From contig JALIZF010001504.1 of the NCBI GenBank assembly GCA_029948255.1, forward strand, positions 300,410-364,409: a stretch of 64,000 nt of DNA. Reading direction: 5' to 3'. This document shows positions 47,035-59,085 of the stretch, piece after piece (the stretch's first letter is position 1; each line of letters opens with the position of its first letter). Source of the DNA: Telmatactis stephensoni. Its lineage: Eukaryota > Cnidaria > Anthozoa > Actiniaria > Isophelliidae. Made by a program: the position numbers and the translations under genes. The notes under the pieces were generated by a model. The model was given only the letters and a program-made list of their open reading frames with translations, was not told where the DNA came from and made no database searches.

Positions 47035-50000
47035 ATGGCTCAAGAAGAGATCAAGAAACGGCCACCAACATTGGTTATGAATAGCCAACAAATGTTACGG
47101 GAAATACGAGAGAGTTTATTACATCTACGTCGACAACCGCAGGACTCAAGAGCTGGAATGCCTGCTTCTGATGTCCGTACTAGTGGCGCTCCGACTTCAG
47201 AAAACGCTGGTAGTTCTATCACTTCAGCTCCGGGAATCCCAAACTCGAGATACCCGGTACAGAATCGTAGATTTAGTGGAAGTGGACACGCACAGACTCT
47301 AGCTAAAATACGAAGCAGTCTAGAACCATATGCGGCTTCAGAGTCGGGGTATTCATCGTGTTCAGAGTCGACCGTTTCGTCCGTAGATGGAATCAATAAG
47401 CAGTTTTTAAAACAACTAGTCGCAATCGGCTACGATGAGGTGAGTTTTAGTCCTGTTTTTATTTCCTATATCCAGTCTATAAAAACCTTGCTGGATTATA
47501 ATTCGTGCCCAATAAAAACATCCCCATCTTAAATCTCCAGTGGGTATTTTTAGCATGTTATCCAAATCAATTATAGATAATTTCAAGATGTACGATCTAA
47601 TTCACTCGCTGCTATAATGGTGTACGTTTTTTTGTTATATTTAGATCTTCGTAACTCTCTTTTATTTTTTTGACGGTAATATTCCTTTACGATTCTGAAA
47701 GGGAACTTATAACATGTTTCAGGAAAGTACAAGCATAGTTTGGTTTCCTTTCCATCTGAAGATTTATTGATTACGAATTCCAATCCATCAAAAGCAGACT
47801 TGAATCCAAATAATTAAAGAGTATTTCGTGCCGGATTCCTGATGTATTTGTTCCTTTACTGAAACTATCCACTATGACTTACTTATACTAGAGGTCAGGT
47901 TTCTTATACATTCAAATTATTCGCTTTGAAAGATAATTACTGTTTTTACGACAGTTAAGGGAATAATACTTAAACGACATATATCTAGATTTTGAACTGT
48001 TTAAATTTCTTGTTCCGTTTTGGGTTTCGCTTTGAGAGCACTCTATTGAAGAATTCACGGTTCGAACTCATGGGGTAAAAATATGCAAGTAGTTTGAATA
48101 TTTGTGAAGACCTCAATCTTGCGGACCAGCTAATTAGGTCAAATACTTCGGGGCTCGTTCCATCTAGAACAATCAAAAGCCTGTTGTTTAGTCCCGATGA
48201 ACTTTCAGATTTTTACTGTGAACCAGCGATGAGTGATTTAATTCGCAGTCAGTTCCATCACCTCTCTGTCTGATTAAAGATTTTCTGAATCGGAATAGCT
48301 TAATGATAGCTTGGAATGTCAGAGATGCTGAAGGCATTGCTGATAATGTAATATGGAGTAACGTATGTAAACAGGCAATGAATGATCAGAGATTGACAGT
48401 GTCATTGATCATCTGTTTCCAATTCTCTTTAGGAGTCTGCAGCATATGCACTGAGGGAGACATCAAGTCAAAGTGTGGAATCAGCCATAGACATTCTTAC
48501 CAACATGACAAGCCAAGCCAAGGATCAACAATCTCCTCACATCCCTCCTGTTAGTACATTGTATCCCCAGGTGAAAATGAAATCACCACCACCATATAAT
48601 GCTATTCACCGAAATTCGTGGAAGGGATCCCAAGAAGCTCTAAACATTCCAAAGCGTCCAGAGTCTCCATTAACACGAGATCCTTTTACAGGAAATTTGA
48701 CCACTCCTCGCACATCTTCACCAGTGACAACATCTTTGGAAGTGCCATGTGCAAAGTGGGAAGTGTCTAAGAAAGATGGTCCAGGAATGCAGCATCGATA
48801 CACAAGTGTGCCACAGCATTCTCTAGCAGCATCTAGTTATACGTCTAGTCAAGGTAGACAATCAGGAGTGAATCCTAGAATGTTTATGGGATGGAAACCT
48901 GCTCCCCCTGTTCAAAACCAACCACAAGTCTCTCAGTTTGCACAGCAACAAGGAATCCCACCCCAGAACCTCCCCCCACAGGCCCATGTGGGATCAGCAC
49001 CACCCCCACCACAATTTCAAGTAACAGCACAAGTTAATTTGAGCACTGGGTCAAATAGAAATGAAGTTTATCCAACCAGTAAGACCTACAATTCTTCTAC
49101 AGGAGGCAACAGTAAAAACACAGCAAGTCCTATGTCCTTCCATGTTCAAGTACACACCAATGTGTCCTCACCTCCATCAGTTCAGGTCCAAAACCCTCCA
49201 CCTCAGATGTCTCCACAGAGCTTACGTGCCCTACAGGCAAGACGAGCAAAGAACAATCATGGAAGCCGTGAAGGCTCGGGTGATTCTCAAGCCCATCAGT
49301 GCCGGCATTCACCAGTGTTTAAAACTCATAATCAATGTGTGCCCCAAATTGGCTTGACTCCACAGGCTGACAGTTCTGTTCCTTATTTCGTGCAGTCTTT
49401 TGACACCAAAGTCCAGCCACCTCCATACGCTCCTGTTGCCCAGAGACCATTATCAGGGACTTCCGGGATAGGTTCTGACACAACATCAACTCTTGGCTGT
49501 TCTTCACTTTCCAGTGTATCTAGTCAATCTTATTTGTCATCACCAACTAATAATGAAAACTGGCGAAATTCCTGGAACACTGAAGCATCTTCAAACTCTT
49601 CGATGAGTGATGAACAGCCTTTTACCAGTTCTGTCTATGATTCCGGTCCTCCCTCACCATTTTCTGATTCCTCGTACAACTTAGCTGACACTCCCATGGT
49701 TGCCACAACCATACAAAACATGGGAGCAGCTGTAATAAATTACAATACATTTAAAGTAAGGCCCGATGAAATGACGGGGAGTTATCAGGAATCCATGGAC
49801 CTAGATGATGACCATGAAAATGCGTCATCAGAGGAGGAGTGTGCTACAAGTTCTAAACAAAAGCTGGAAGTAATCAAAGGAAAGATAAAAAATTATACTC
49901 CTGAAGCTTTCAAGTTCTATATGGAACAGCATGTTGAAAATGTCATGAAGTCCCGGGAAGAAAGAGCCCAAAGACGAGCCCAACTTGAGGCCGAGATGGC

Positions 50001-52025
50001 AAAAGTAGGGCTCTCAGAGGAAGCACAATCTCAAATGCGAGAAATTCTTAAGCAGAAAGAGACAAACTACATCAGGTTGAAACGAACAAAGATGGGGATC
50101 AACATGTTTGATAAAATTAAAATGCTTGGCATAGGTGCATTTGGGGAGGTCTGGCTTGTGCGGAAAATTGACACTAACATGTTGTTTGCCATGAAAATTC
50201 TACGGAAGACTGATGTCTTAAGACGAAACCAGGCAGCTCATGTAAAGGCAGAAAGAGACATTTTAGCAGAAGCTGATGATGAATGGTTTGTGAAATTGTA
50301 CTATTCATTCCAAGATGAGGAGTTTCTCTACTTTGTAATGGACTACATTCCTGGAGGTGATCTTATGAGCTTACTCATCAAATTTGGCATCTTCCCAGAA
50401 AATACTGCAAAATTTTACATTGCAGAATTAGTACTAGCAATTGAATCTGTACATAAGATGGGATTTGGACACAGAGACATAAAACCAGATAACATTTTAA
50501 TTGATAAAGATGGACATATCAAATTAACTGACTTTGGACTTTGTACAGGATTTCGGTGGACACATGATTCAAAGTATTACCAGAAAGTACAACACACAAG
50601 ACAGGATAGTGTCGAACCTGATGAACGAGAATGGGAAAACATTAAAGCACATTGTCTCTGCGGAGACATTTGTGTAGATAAACCGTACAGTGAAATGAAG
50701 CCTCTGGAAAGAAGGCATTTTCGGAAACATATGCGTTGTCAGGCCCATTCGCTGGTTGGTACACCTAACTATATTGCACCTGAAGTGCTACAGCGTATAG
50801 GATATACCAAGAACTGTGACTGGTGGTCTGTTGGGGTTATATTGTATGAAATGCTGGTTGGACAGCCACCATTCTAGCCTCAACTCCAGCGGAAACACAA
50901 ATGAAGGTAGGAAGAAAAAGACATACACCATACTAAGTGAGTGAAACTCGTGGATTGATGTCTGCACATTGCACTGCATATAAATGCTATTTTTAGCAAC
51001 AGGAAGTTGATGCCATATCGTAAATGCAGGCCGGGCTATCAAACAATGGAATCTGATTTTTACACATGCCGATATGAACCTTTTCTTCTCTGGCAATCAA
51101 ATTTCATTGTTTCCAATATCAGTTTCACTCTCTTAGTATTATGGTCTCTCAAAGAAAATTAATTTTACATCATAGATGTTTCTGAGGCCTGGGACCCATT
51201 TCTTGAAAGATCCAATAAATTTGCAGGCCTGTTAACTTATGCGATAATGTTTTGGGGTGTTTCTCAATTTCTGCATTGCGAGCAAGTTTACGGGTACACA
51301 TGCACTCCCATAATTGTTACCATAAATTAACAGGCCCGTAAAGTTGTTGGGTTTTACAAGAAATTGGCCCATAGTTTTCACGAAGGACCACTCATGAAAA
51401 ACAGACTTGAGACTCGTTCAATAACTCTGGAATAATATGAAGTGTGGTGTCTTCAATATGAGATCAAATTCCAAGTTCTCCTCTATGATCTTTGAATTCT
51501 AATTGAGAAGTTGGAATTTGGTCAGAGATCTACATCATCACATTTTCATCAGCTAGCATTATTTTTATTTAGGTTATCAACTGGAGTTCAACATTGCATA
51601 TCCCAAGAATAGCTGGCCTTTCTCCAGAAGCAGAAGATCTCATCTTCAGCCTATGTTGCAGTGCTGAAAGGCGATTAGGAGCAGCTGGAGCGTGGGAAAT
51701 CAAACAGCACGCATTCTTTGCAGAAGTGGACTGGAATCTTTGTCGCACCAAAAGAGTACGGCCACCATATATTCCACTCATACGATATCCAACTGATACT
51801 TCGAACTTTGATCCAGTGGATCCCGACAGGTTGAAAACAAGTGACTCTGGTGACATCAGCCCTGATCGCCTTGTTCCAGACAACAGCAATCGACGCTCTG
51901 AGCATGCATTCTTTGAGTTCACATTCAGAAGATTTTTTGATGAATCTGCTCAAGCTCCTGGACTCTCCTGGACTCCACAAGATGATGACGATGATGGTAG
52001 TGGCAAGGCTCCAGTTTATGTTTGA
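47035..52025 (+). CDS. LATS: LATS (Warts) Hippo-pathway kinase, three coding exons, with an apparent 1-base deletion
   Basis: Exons 47035-47439, 48433-50906 and 51573-52025; about 1110 residues counting the missing base (human LATS1 1130). Exon 1 to 2 encodes a UBA-like domain (about 118-160). PPPY motifs for YAP-type WW domains lie at 187-190 and 464-467. The MOB1-binding helix region is about 620-690. Kinase domain: GIGAFGEV (701-708), K723, HRD (815-817), D835FG and activation-loop S908 in [14 protein letters not shown]. The AGC C-tail has the hydrophobic motif FEFTFRRFF with T1077, ending VYV. LATS phosphorylates Yorkie/YAP and is activated by MST/Hippo with MOB1. Oddity: at 50872-50877 the frame reads TTC TAG after QPPF. 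Shifting one base restores [10 protein letters not shown] up to the donor at 50907, so one base seems lost. Sequencing error, allele or true loss cannot be separated here. Confidence 0.95.
50923..51152. mobile_element. AAGAGACCATAATACTAAG-ended MITE, diverged copy in the last LATS intron
   Basis: The left end ACCATACTAAGTGAGTGAAAC with GGATTGATGTCTGCAC, and the right end CAGTTTCACTCTCTTAGTAT then TATGGTCTCT, match the ends of the element at 58239. The interior GCTATTTTTAGCAAC matches its GCTATTTTTAGTAAC. Confidence 0.65.
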
Positions 52026-53337
52026 TATTGTTATCATTGGGTAACTAAGGGGACAGTGCAAAATCTATCAGATAAAGAGCTAAATTCTCCCATTCAGTTC
52101 ATAGTCTTTTTCCAATTTCTAGGTAAGGAGAATTTGTGTTTGATTAATTATTGTGCTGGCCTTTTTAAAAAAAATTATCTATAAATATAACATACACAGT
52201 TATCTCAAAATATTTGTGTGCCAATATGTTGTAAATTTTAATTGTCAGAGCTTAATTCGAAGATACCTTGCATTATACTGTCTTAATCTACTCACATGGA
52301 TAATTGAAGGAGTACTTGTCCTTGGAAATACATGTATACTGTCTAGTGACTTTCTGATGTCCAGGCATTGCAATTTTGGCACAGGAAAATTGAAAAGCTG
52401 ATCGCAATCACTTAAGTCATTTTTATAGACACTTCTTCAAATTAAGGGCCTCTGCAAAAAATGGCCAAAGTGACTTTTCTGATGAAATTTACTCAGTCCA
52501 AAATATGGTATTATATAGATGAATGTCTGGTCGTTTTTGAAAACATCACTTATGCCATTTTTCATTGGAACCCTTCAAATGTTCATTGTAGTTTTCAAGA
52601 AGCCCATTGGCCTGCTTGTTCTAGACATGGCTGGTCTTTACATTTATCATTTTGTACATTTATATTCATCAAATCAGTAATTTGATTTACAAACTAGCAG
52701 ATCGACTCCAAAAAGGGCAGGGAAATGAGTCAGATAGGGCGAGAAATTTCTGAGCCAATTTCTGCCTCATTTGCCTCAATACTGACTACAGGACTGCTAA
52801 GAAAAGAGCTACAGGTACAATGCAAGGTTCTTCAAGACCTGTAAATCATTAATTGTACAGTTTTAATTTAAATAGTCAAAGTTATAAGCTCTGAATGATA
52901 ATATTTTTATAAGAACACAAGACTATTCCTAAAGTACGTAAGCTAAAATCATCCACAAAAACCCACAACAATTGTAAAGAACTTGAGAGTAATTGTGTCA
53001 CTGATGTGTAAAGGGAGAAAAACAGGAGAATTTCCTGATATTTTAGATATTTACCAACAAAGAATTTATTTTTTCACTGTGAATTGTAAATAGAATTATT
53101 CAGAGAGTGCCAAATTGCACCAAGACTAATATTGCTTTCCTGTGGTTGTTAGTATATTAGTACATTAATATTTACAGACAACTGTTATAAAAATGCATTG
53201 ATATATATAAAGTTGGAACATGGCATCTTTAATGCAGTCTCCAAGTTGATAAAATCGAATCAAATTACATTTGAACCTTGATCGATAAGCTAAACTGTCT
53301 CTTGATCACTGAAGTTCATCCAAGATGACCTAATCTG
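52026..53337. other. LATS 3' flank, no further gene
   Basis: Probably long LATS 3' UTR in part. AT-rich; no exon or repeat recognised. Confidence 0.4.
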
Positions 53338-53565
53338 TGAGCTAGGATAGCACAGTTGGTAAGTGCGTGGCCTTCAGGGCAAGGGGCCAGAGTTTTATCC
53401 CCAGATCCCACATCCTTATTTCAACTTCTTTCCTTTCTGTGTAGCTTTAAGTACCCTTAAAATGGAGCACTGATGGAGAGAGGGGAGTAAAATGAGTGCA
53501 CTGTCAACCTCAAGTTTATCAGTTACTCAAATTACTGTCACGAGTTACGGACGTAAAATATGGTC
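53338..53565 (+). mobile_element. tRNA-derived SINE, second family
   Basis: The head TAGCACAGTTGGTAAGTGCG fits a tRNA A box, and CCAGAGTTTTATCCC is a decayed B box about 40 bases on. The body has CTTTCTGTGTAGCTTTAAGT, ACCC, GGAGCACTGATGGAGAGAG, GCACTGTCAACC and an end near GTAAAATATGG. It differs from the family at 25232. Confidence 0.65.
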
Positions 53566-53747
53566 GCTTTACTTAACTTTGCTTTGTGATGTTACCTAAA
53601 GCCCTGTGCAAATGCTCCTAATTGATCGTTATCTATAGGTTATACTTAACAGTGCTGTCATTTCACTTTTACACAGACAATGTATAATAAAACAATTTTT
53701 GAATTCAGTTTGATGATATCTGGAATTATGAATGTCTTGGCAAACAA

Positions 53748-53913
53748 GGGCAGATCTAGGAGGGTGTCCATAGGTGCACTGGACACCCCCCTAACGCCAT
53801 GCAAGATGATGGCATCAGATTCCATTGTCAAGAGGCCTTCATCTTGGGGATGTGACGTCATCTCTGAAGAGGCCTATTTGGGACACCCCCTTTGCAAAAT
53901 CCTGGATCTGCCC
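53748..53913. mobile_element. GGGCAGATCTAGGA-ended MITE, 166 bp
   Basis: GGGCAGATCTAGGAGGGTGTCC pairs with GGGACACCCCC...TCCTGGATCTGCCC. A second inverted pair, GTGCACTGGACACCCCC, lies inside. The ends resemble hAT-like MITEs. The frame across it is not a gene. Confidence 0.75.
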
Positions 53914-53984
53914 AGGCAAATGTTGGCCTCAGCCTACTATGACTTTGGCCAATAACACTGACCTCAACTGATAATTCCTGATAT

Positions 53985-54235
53985 CATCAAAATGTCATCC
54001 AATAATTGTTTATTGTTGGGTCCTTCATCAATGGTAGTTGTTGGTTGGAAGATCAAATGGACCCAACATTGTGTTATGCTTTGGTGATGACAGAGCAAAA
54101 GGAATATGGGGCTTTGTTATATTTATGGGTCAGTTCAAATGCATCCAACATGGTGAATGGCCAACAACAATAACAGAAGTTGTTGGCCAACATTGGTAGC
54201 ATGTCCATTGGACTCAATATGGAGCTTCCACTGTA
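53985..54235. repeat. Possible decayed CCAACA-type element
   Basis: TGTTGGGTCC, GTTGTTGGTTGG, GGACCCAACATTG, CATCCAACATGG, GGCCAACAACA and TTGTTGGCCAACATTGG recur in both orientations. Likely a diverged inverted-repeat element; ends not fixed. Confidence 0.4.
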
Positions 54236-54865
54236 TTTACAAAGTAATTTTGTCAATAGATCGGAGTGGAAAATGGACAATGAAATCTGTAATGTAAAAA
54301 GTTGATATATTTTGCTTAGTGAGGATTTCTTTGATGGAGTCTTGAAACATCAGTTATCACTAGTGTTGGGATTTGATTGTATAATCAAAAACGTCCATAC
54401 TAGATGTTTACTTGCAAATTTGTTAGGTAAAACAGGTAATTATGAGAAAAACAGGAAGCTAAGGTGGGTCAATATAGGAGGAAATAGCTCCCACCAAATA
54501 TTTAGTTCCGGTGATAGTGTGAAAGTAAGAAATGGGATCCCTGTGCTTTTTGAACATCTGCCCAGAAACGGATGAGGGAATTTTAAGAAAATGAGAAATA
54601 GCTTTGTGGAGATGAATGAATGCCAAGTTTGATACAATAGCAGAGGCTCATAGAAAAGGATAATGTAGTAGTTTAGCTGTAGATCAATCACTGATCAAGA
54701 AATACATACAACTAAAGGAATTTTCTTGCCCTTTGGACTGCAAGCCACGTGACTCACGTAAATTACTGCGATGACAGATATGGAATTCTGACCACGTGAT
54801 GTCATAACGCTACTAAGCTGAAAACGTAACGACGAAGAACGCATATTAAGTAACAAGTTTCGTTT

Positions 54866-55080
54866 GGAGCGGAGAGGAACGGTTTAGGGAGGAGGGAGAA
54901 ATAGCCCCAAAAAAGTAGGGAGGAGGGAGAAAAGAGGCAGAAAAATTGGTTTGGGAGGAGGGAGGAAAACAATTATGAGATGTAGTGAAGGAGAAATGGC
55001 AGAAAAAAGTAGGGAGGAGGGAGAAATAGGCTCGAAAAGTAGGGAGGAGGGAGATTTAGACTCCTGTTCCTCTCCGCTCC
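54866..55080. repeat. Purine-rich element with GGAGCGGAGAGGAAC ends
   Basis: GGAGCGGAGAGGAAC at the left is mirrored by GTTCCTCTCCGCTCC at the right. The interior repeats AGTAGGGAGGAGGGAGAAAT about five times with spacers. The purine strand is G-rich enough for triplex or quadruplex structure. Confidence 0.7.
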
Positions 55081-55760
55081 GTTTATATTTGTTTCGAGCG
55101 CACCATGGTAAAATTTCTGAAGATAAGCCCAGGACTTCAATAATTGCTTAACGTATTTTTTAATGGGCTGATTTTCGGGAAGGACATTTTCGGGGGACTT
55201 GTTTTCAAAGAGAAGTTTCGTTTGAAAATTGTGGGTGACAATGTGCGTCTTTAACAGTGAATTATGGTCATGAAATTACCTTTTATAGCACCTTATGAGA
55301 GCTAGCAGAACGATAGTAAAGTATTGTTAATTAAGGACAGTGCATGTCTCTAAAGAGCTTGACATTCATTACTTTGGTTTAGTTGGAGGTCAATTCTTAA
55401 AATAAGCTTATGAATTGATATTTGGGAGGGCTTATTTTCGGATGAGTTTTGGATTGGAAATTTCGGGGTCTTTATGTTATTTGGCGCGCGCGTGAGTGGG
55501 GGAACTTATGTTGAAGAGAAACAATGTGTTTTATGTCAACGTTTACGTCCACTTCTCGTGTCAATCATTGTAGCAAAGCTTAGAGATACAGGCGGAATGT
55601 ACGCGCGTCAGACTTGGCTACGCGTACGCCGTTTTGACGCAAGAACTTATCCGTTTGAAAATCAATATCTCGCGCCATATTGACAATTGATGTTACTCCA
55701 ACGAAGAAAAGAAGAATTCAACTTTGTCTTGAGATTTGTGGGAAAAAAAGCCTCTATGCG
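55081..55760. other. Gene-free stretch
   Basis: The frame at 55474-55683 has no family signal. Nothing else recognised. Confidence 0.4.
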
Positions 55761-55959
55761 AACTAGATATCTTTATATTTTGATTGGAGAAATCGAGAAT
55801 GTTTGTCAACGTGAAAATCTCAGAAAGTCTACTTTTTAGCAGCAAAAAATATGTAGAGGGAACTAGATATCTTCATATTTTGATTGGAGAAATCGAGAAT
55901 GTTTGTCAACGTGAAAATCTGAAAGTCTACTTTTTAGCAGCAAAAAATATGTAGAGGGA
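55761..55959. repeat. Tandem duplication, unit 100 bp
   Basis: AACTAGATATCTT at 55761 and 55861 starts two near-identical copies ending AAAAAATATGTAGAGGGA. Copy 2 lacks two bases within AATCTCAGAAAG. Confidence 0.9.
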
Positions 55960-56959
55960 TGAAGACATATCAGAGACATTCCAAGCCCGCCCGCTTGCAT
56001 ACTTAGTCTTATCGAATTTCCTTTAGCCCTCAGGGAACATACTTTGACTTTTTGCTAGACCAAAACCATCGAAAAAGAGCAAGACAGACAAAATTGGACA
56101 CCTTGGGGTAATGTGCTTGCTTAATCAACACATTCCAAGAAAACTAGTTTTCCGTTTGCCAGACATCAAGTGGAAAGTCAATCTCATATATGCCAAATGA
56201 AGCAGCGTTGCTGTTGAACTTTTCGCCAGCACTCCGTAAACCAATCGCCTGCTTATGAGTCATTACTTGAGTAATTGAACCCACGGCACGGTGAAACCGT
56301 CGACGATTTAGATTCTAAAAGGATTATCGCTTTATGTGGGCGTGCAGTTAAAAATAGCCAGCCTTATATAACTGCCTTCGACACGAGTTTATCTTACAGC
56401 GTCCAAGGCTAAGAATGCGGGACGCGAGTTAATTTGACAGGAGGTCAGAGCGTGCAATGCGAAGATAACATTCAAAAGACTTAAAATATACAAAAATTAG
56501 ACAAAATTTATAATCAGTTGACGTACGAGATAACGTTTTTAGCTCGACTTATTAATCCTGCTTCCCACTTCAACTTCTAAAATTAGAAATTCCAAAGCGA
56601 AGTGGGGAATTACATTCATGCATTTCAAATACTCAGCAAAATGGTTTTACAGAGAAGAAAAGCGATGGGGTTGTTATTGAAATTTGTGGTTTGGTAATGC
56701 GAAAGTTTTGAATTCTAGTATGATAACGTTATCAAGAGTTATGCGAAATCTGTAGATTCAATACAATATCAAACACACCCAAACCACAAAAGTTGTTTTT
56801 CGACAGATTGTGTAGGAAATTTGGGATTCCTGTGAAATCATGAGTAGTCATATGGCAAACGCGCGTTCACACATACAAACTTCAGAGGGAAACAACAAAT
56901 TGCAACATTTCGAGGCAACCGAAAGTAACTGACCGAAGAAACAATTAAAAAAGACACCC
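55960..56959. other. Gene-free stretch
   Basis: No exon, RNA gene or repeat end supported. Confidence 0.4.
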
Positions 56960-57240
56960 ATAAGTGCACTTGCGCACTAATTGGGGGACACTGTACTCTC
57001 ACACACACTACCTCTACATTAAGTATTTTGTAAATAATCACTCGACACACATGTTGATTTTTGCAGAGGGAGGAAAACCGGAGAACCCGGAGAAAAAAAC
57101 CTCGTTGCATGGTAGAGAACAACACATCAAACAAACTCAATTCACATATGATCCAGGCGCTCGAGCTGGGACTCGAACCCGGACCACAGCGGTGAAAGGC
57201 CAGCGCTCTAACCGCTCGGCCAACCATGCCACCCATTAAT
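56960..57240 (-). mobile_element. tRNA-derived SINE (same family as 25232), minus strand
   Basis: Read on the minus strand, the head has A box TGGCCGAGCGG (57222-57212) and B box GGTTCGAGTC (57179-57170), with TTAGAGCGC between them, a Leu/Ser-like D arm. The body CTGGATCATATGTGA, TTGAGTTTGTTTGATGTGTT, TTTTTTTCTCCGGGTTCTCC and TGCAAAAATCAACATG matches 25310-25420. This is the best-preserved tRNA head in the window. Confidence 0.88.
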
Positions 57241-57528
57241 CTCCAAGACTACCTTCTCCCTCTATCGAAATGACACAGCACTAGTAAAAGCCAAGGGTCT
57301 ATTACGCAAGCAAAGTATCGTTATTAAACCTCATCAAAAAGCCTTGCAAAAATCCCAAGAATCTTATTAACCACCCTCTGATGTTGTTGCAGCACCAGAG
57401 AGTTTATCTAATGGCATCAAGCAAGAGGTCCTTTGCATCCAAGTACCTCCACATTCTTTCCTCTTAGTGTGCAGTTCCTCTCCCCTCCCCTCCCCCTACA
57501 AGTGTTCCAACGCTATCTTCTACCTTTC

Positions 57529-57765
57529 AGGCGGTGATACACGAGACGATTTTTAACGACGATTTTCCGCGCAACGTTGCAACAACTTGCAATGTTTTAC
57601 GTTGCGAGTTTCTGACTTGAATTCCAAAACTCGCAACGCGTTGCCGAAGCGAAATTGCAAGGAAAATAGTTCCAAGTGTCATGTTACATGAGAAAGTTAA
57701 CGCAACGCCGTTGCGCTGAAAATCGTCGTTAAAAATCGTCTCGTGTATCTCGTGTAACACCGCCT
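57529..57765. mobile_element. Foldback element, AGGCGGTGATACACGAG ends
   Basis: AGGCGGTGATACACGAGACG and ATTTTTAACGACGATTTTC on the left are mirrored on the right, where the segment ACACGAGAT is duplicated next to the AGGCGGTGTTACACGAG end. The interior repeats TTGCAACAACTTGCAA/CGCAACG-type motifs. No transposase. The minus-strand frame is incidental. Confidence 0.78.
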
Positions 57766-58238
57766 TTATTGAAATGGCAAAGCATTGATAAAAGCTGAGG
57801 GTCTATTATAACGCAATCAAACTATCGTTGACCTTATCAAAGATTCTTGCGGAAAATCCCAGGAATCTTATTAACTACGCTTTGACGCTGTTGCAGCATT
57901 AGAGCTAATCTCGGCTGATTTTTGTACCACTGTCAAGGTTAACGGAGGTTTTGGGCATAACAGTCAGCACAGTACCACACACTTAAAGCCTGAGTGTGAA
58001 TTATGCTCTCCCTGACGTCAACACAGTGGCCTGATATATTTAAAAATTTACTGATCAGGTCAGCTATTTAACTTGTTGATTACATTTCTCGCGCGTCTGT
58101 ACTCTAATGTAGTCTGTTGGTGTCCAAATGTGGTGGGAACAAAAAAGTACGCCACAAGACGAAGTCGAGGGGCATGACTGTTGTTCTCACCATATTTTGA
58201 CGTTTTCCGTGGATCTATTAGAGTATAATTCATTTTAT

Positions 58239-58517
58239 CAAGAGACCATAATACTAAGAGAGCGAAGCTCAGTATTGATGTCTGTGCCATGTTCGTGGCG
58301 GCTAAGGCTATTTTTAGTAACTTCGCCAGTCGCGCGCGCAAGGCCCTCAACCAATAGAATTTGATTTTTGGCGTGCGCGCGGAAGGGACCGTTTGAATTC
58401 TATTGTTTAAGTGCCTTGCGCGCGCGATGGCGAAGTTACTAAAAATAGCCTTAGCCGCCACGAACATGGCACAGACATCAATACTGAGTTTCGCTCTCTT
58501 AGTATTATGGTCTCTTG
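58239..58517. mobile_element. CAAGAGACCATAATACTAAG-ended palindromic MITE, 279 bp, TSD ATTTTAT
   Basis: Arms of about 120 bases include GAGACCATAATACTAAGAGA, ATTGATGTCTGTGCCATGTT and GCTATTTTTAGTAACTTCGC, mirrored on the right. ATTTTAT flanks it at 58232-58238 and 58518-58524. The 168-codon minus-strand frame over it reflects the palindrome. The copy in the LATS intron is older. Confidence 0.87.
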
Positions 58518-58869
58518 ATTTTATATAATATTGTCCAATAGAGCACGCGTAATATTCTGACGTCATCCGTGCGTCTATACTTCAATTACGCATGGTTCTC
58601 GACCAATCAAAGCGTGCGCAATACACCAATTATTGTTTAACAAATTGAAGATGGTTTTGAGTTGTCTGTCCTCTTATTGACACACTCTTGACGTCATAAA
58701 ATGTTCAAAACTCAAGTGGAATCACGAGCGCAGCGAATAACTAAAACAGTTATTTATTTTATTATCCCTACAAGAGACCATTTTGTCCAATTAGCATCCT
58801 ATTTTAGAGTGTTTACAAAAGCTAAACCTTTTTGTATTTCTCTATTATTGAAGCCAACATTCATTCATT

Positions 58870-59085
58870 TATATTCATCCATCCATCCATCCATCCATTT
58901 ATTCATTCATATTTTCGTTCATTCATTCATTCACGCACACATTCATCCATCCATTCATTTGTTTTTCATTCCTCCATCCATCCATCCATCCATCCATCCA
59001 TCCATCCATCCATCCATCCATCCATCCATCCATCCATCCATCCATCCATCCATCCATCCATCCATCCATTCATTCATTTATTCAT
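58870..59085. repeat. (CATC)n microsatellite
   Basis: (ATCC)n/(ATTC)n over about 215 bases, perfect CATC at 58975-59068. The Ile-His-Pro-Ser frames are artefacts. Confidence 0.97.

Noticed and set aside
58060..58566. 168-codon minus-strand frame
   Set aside because: It covers the palindromic MITE and its flanks; the frame follows from symmetry and GC-rich arms.
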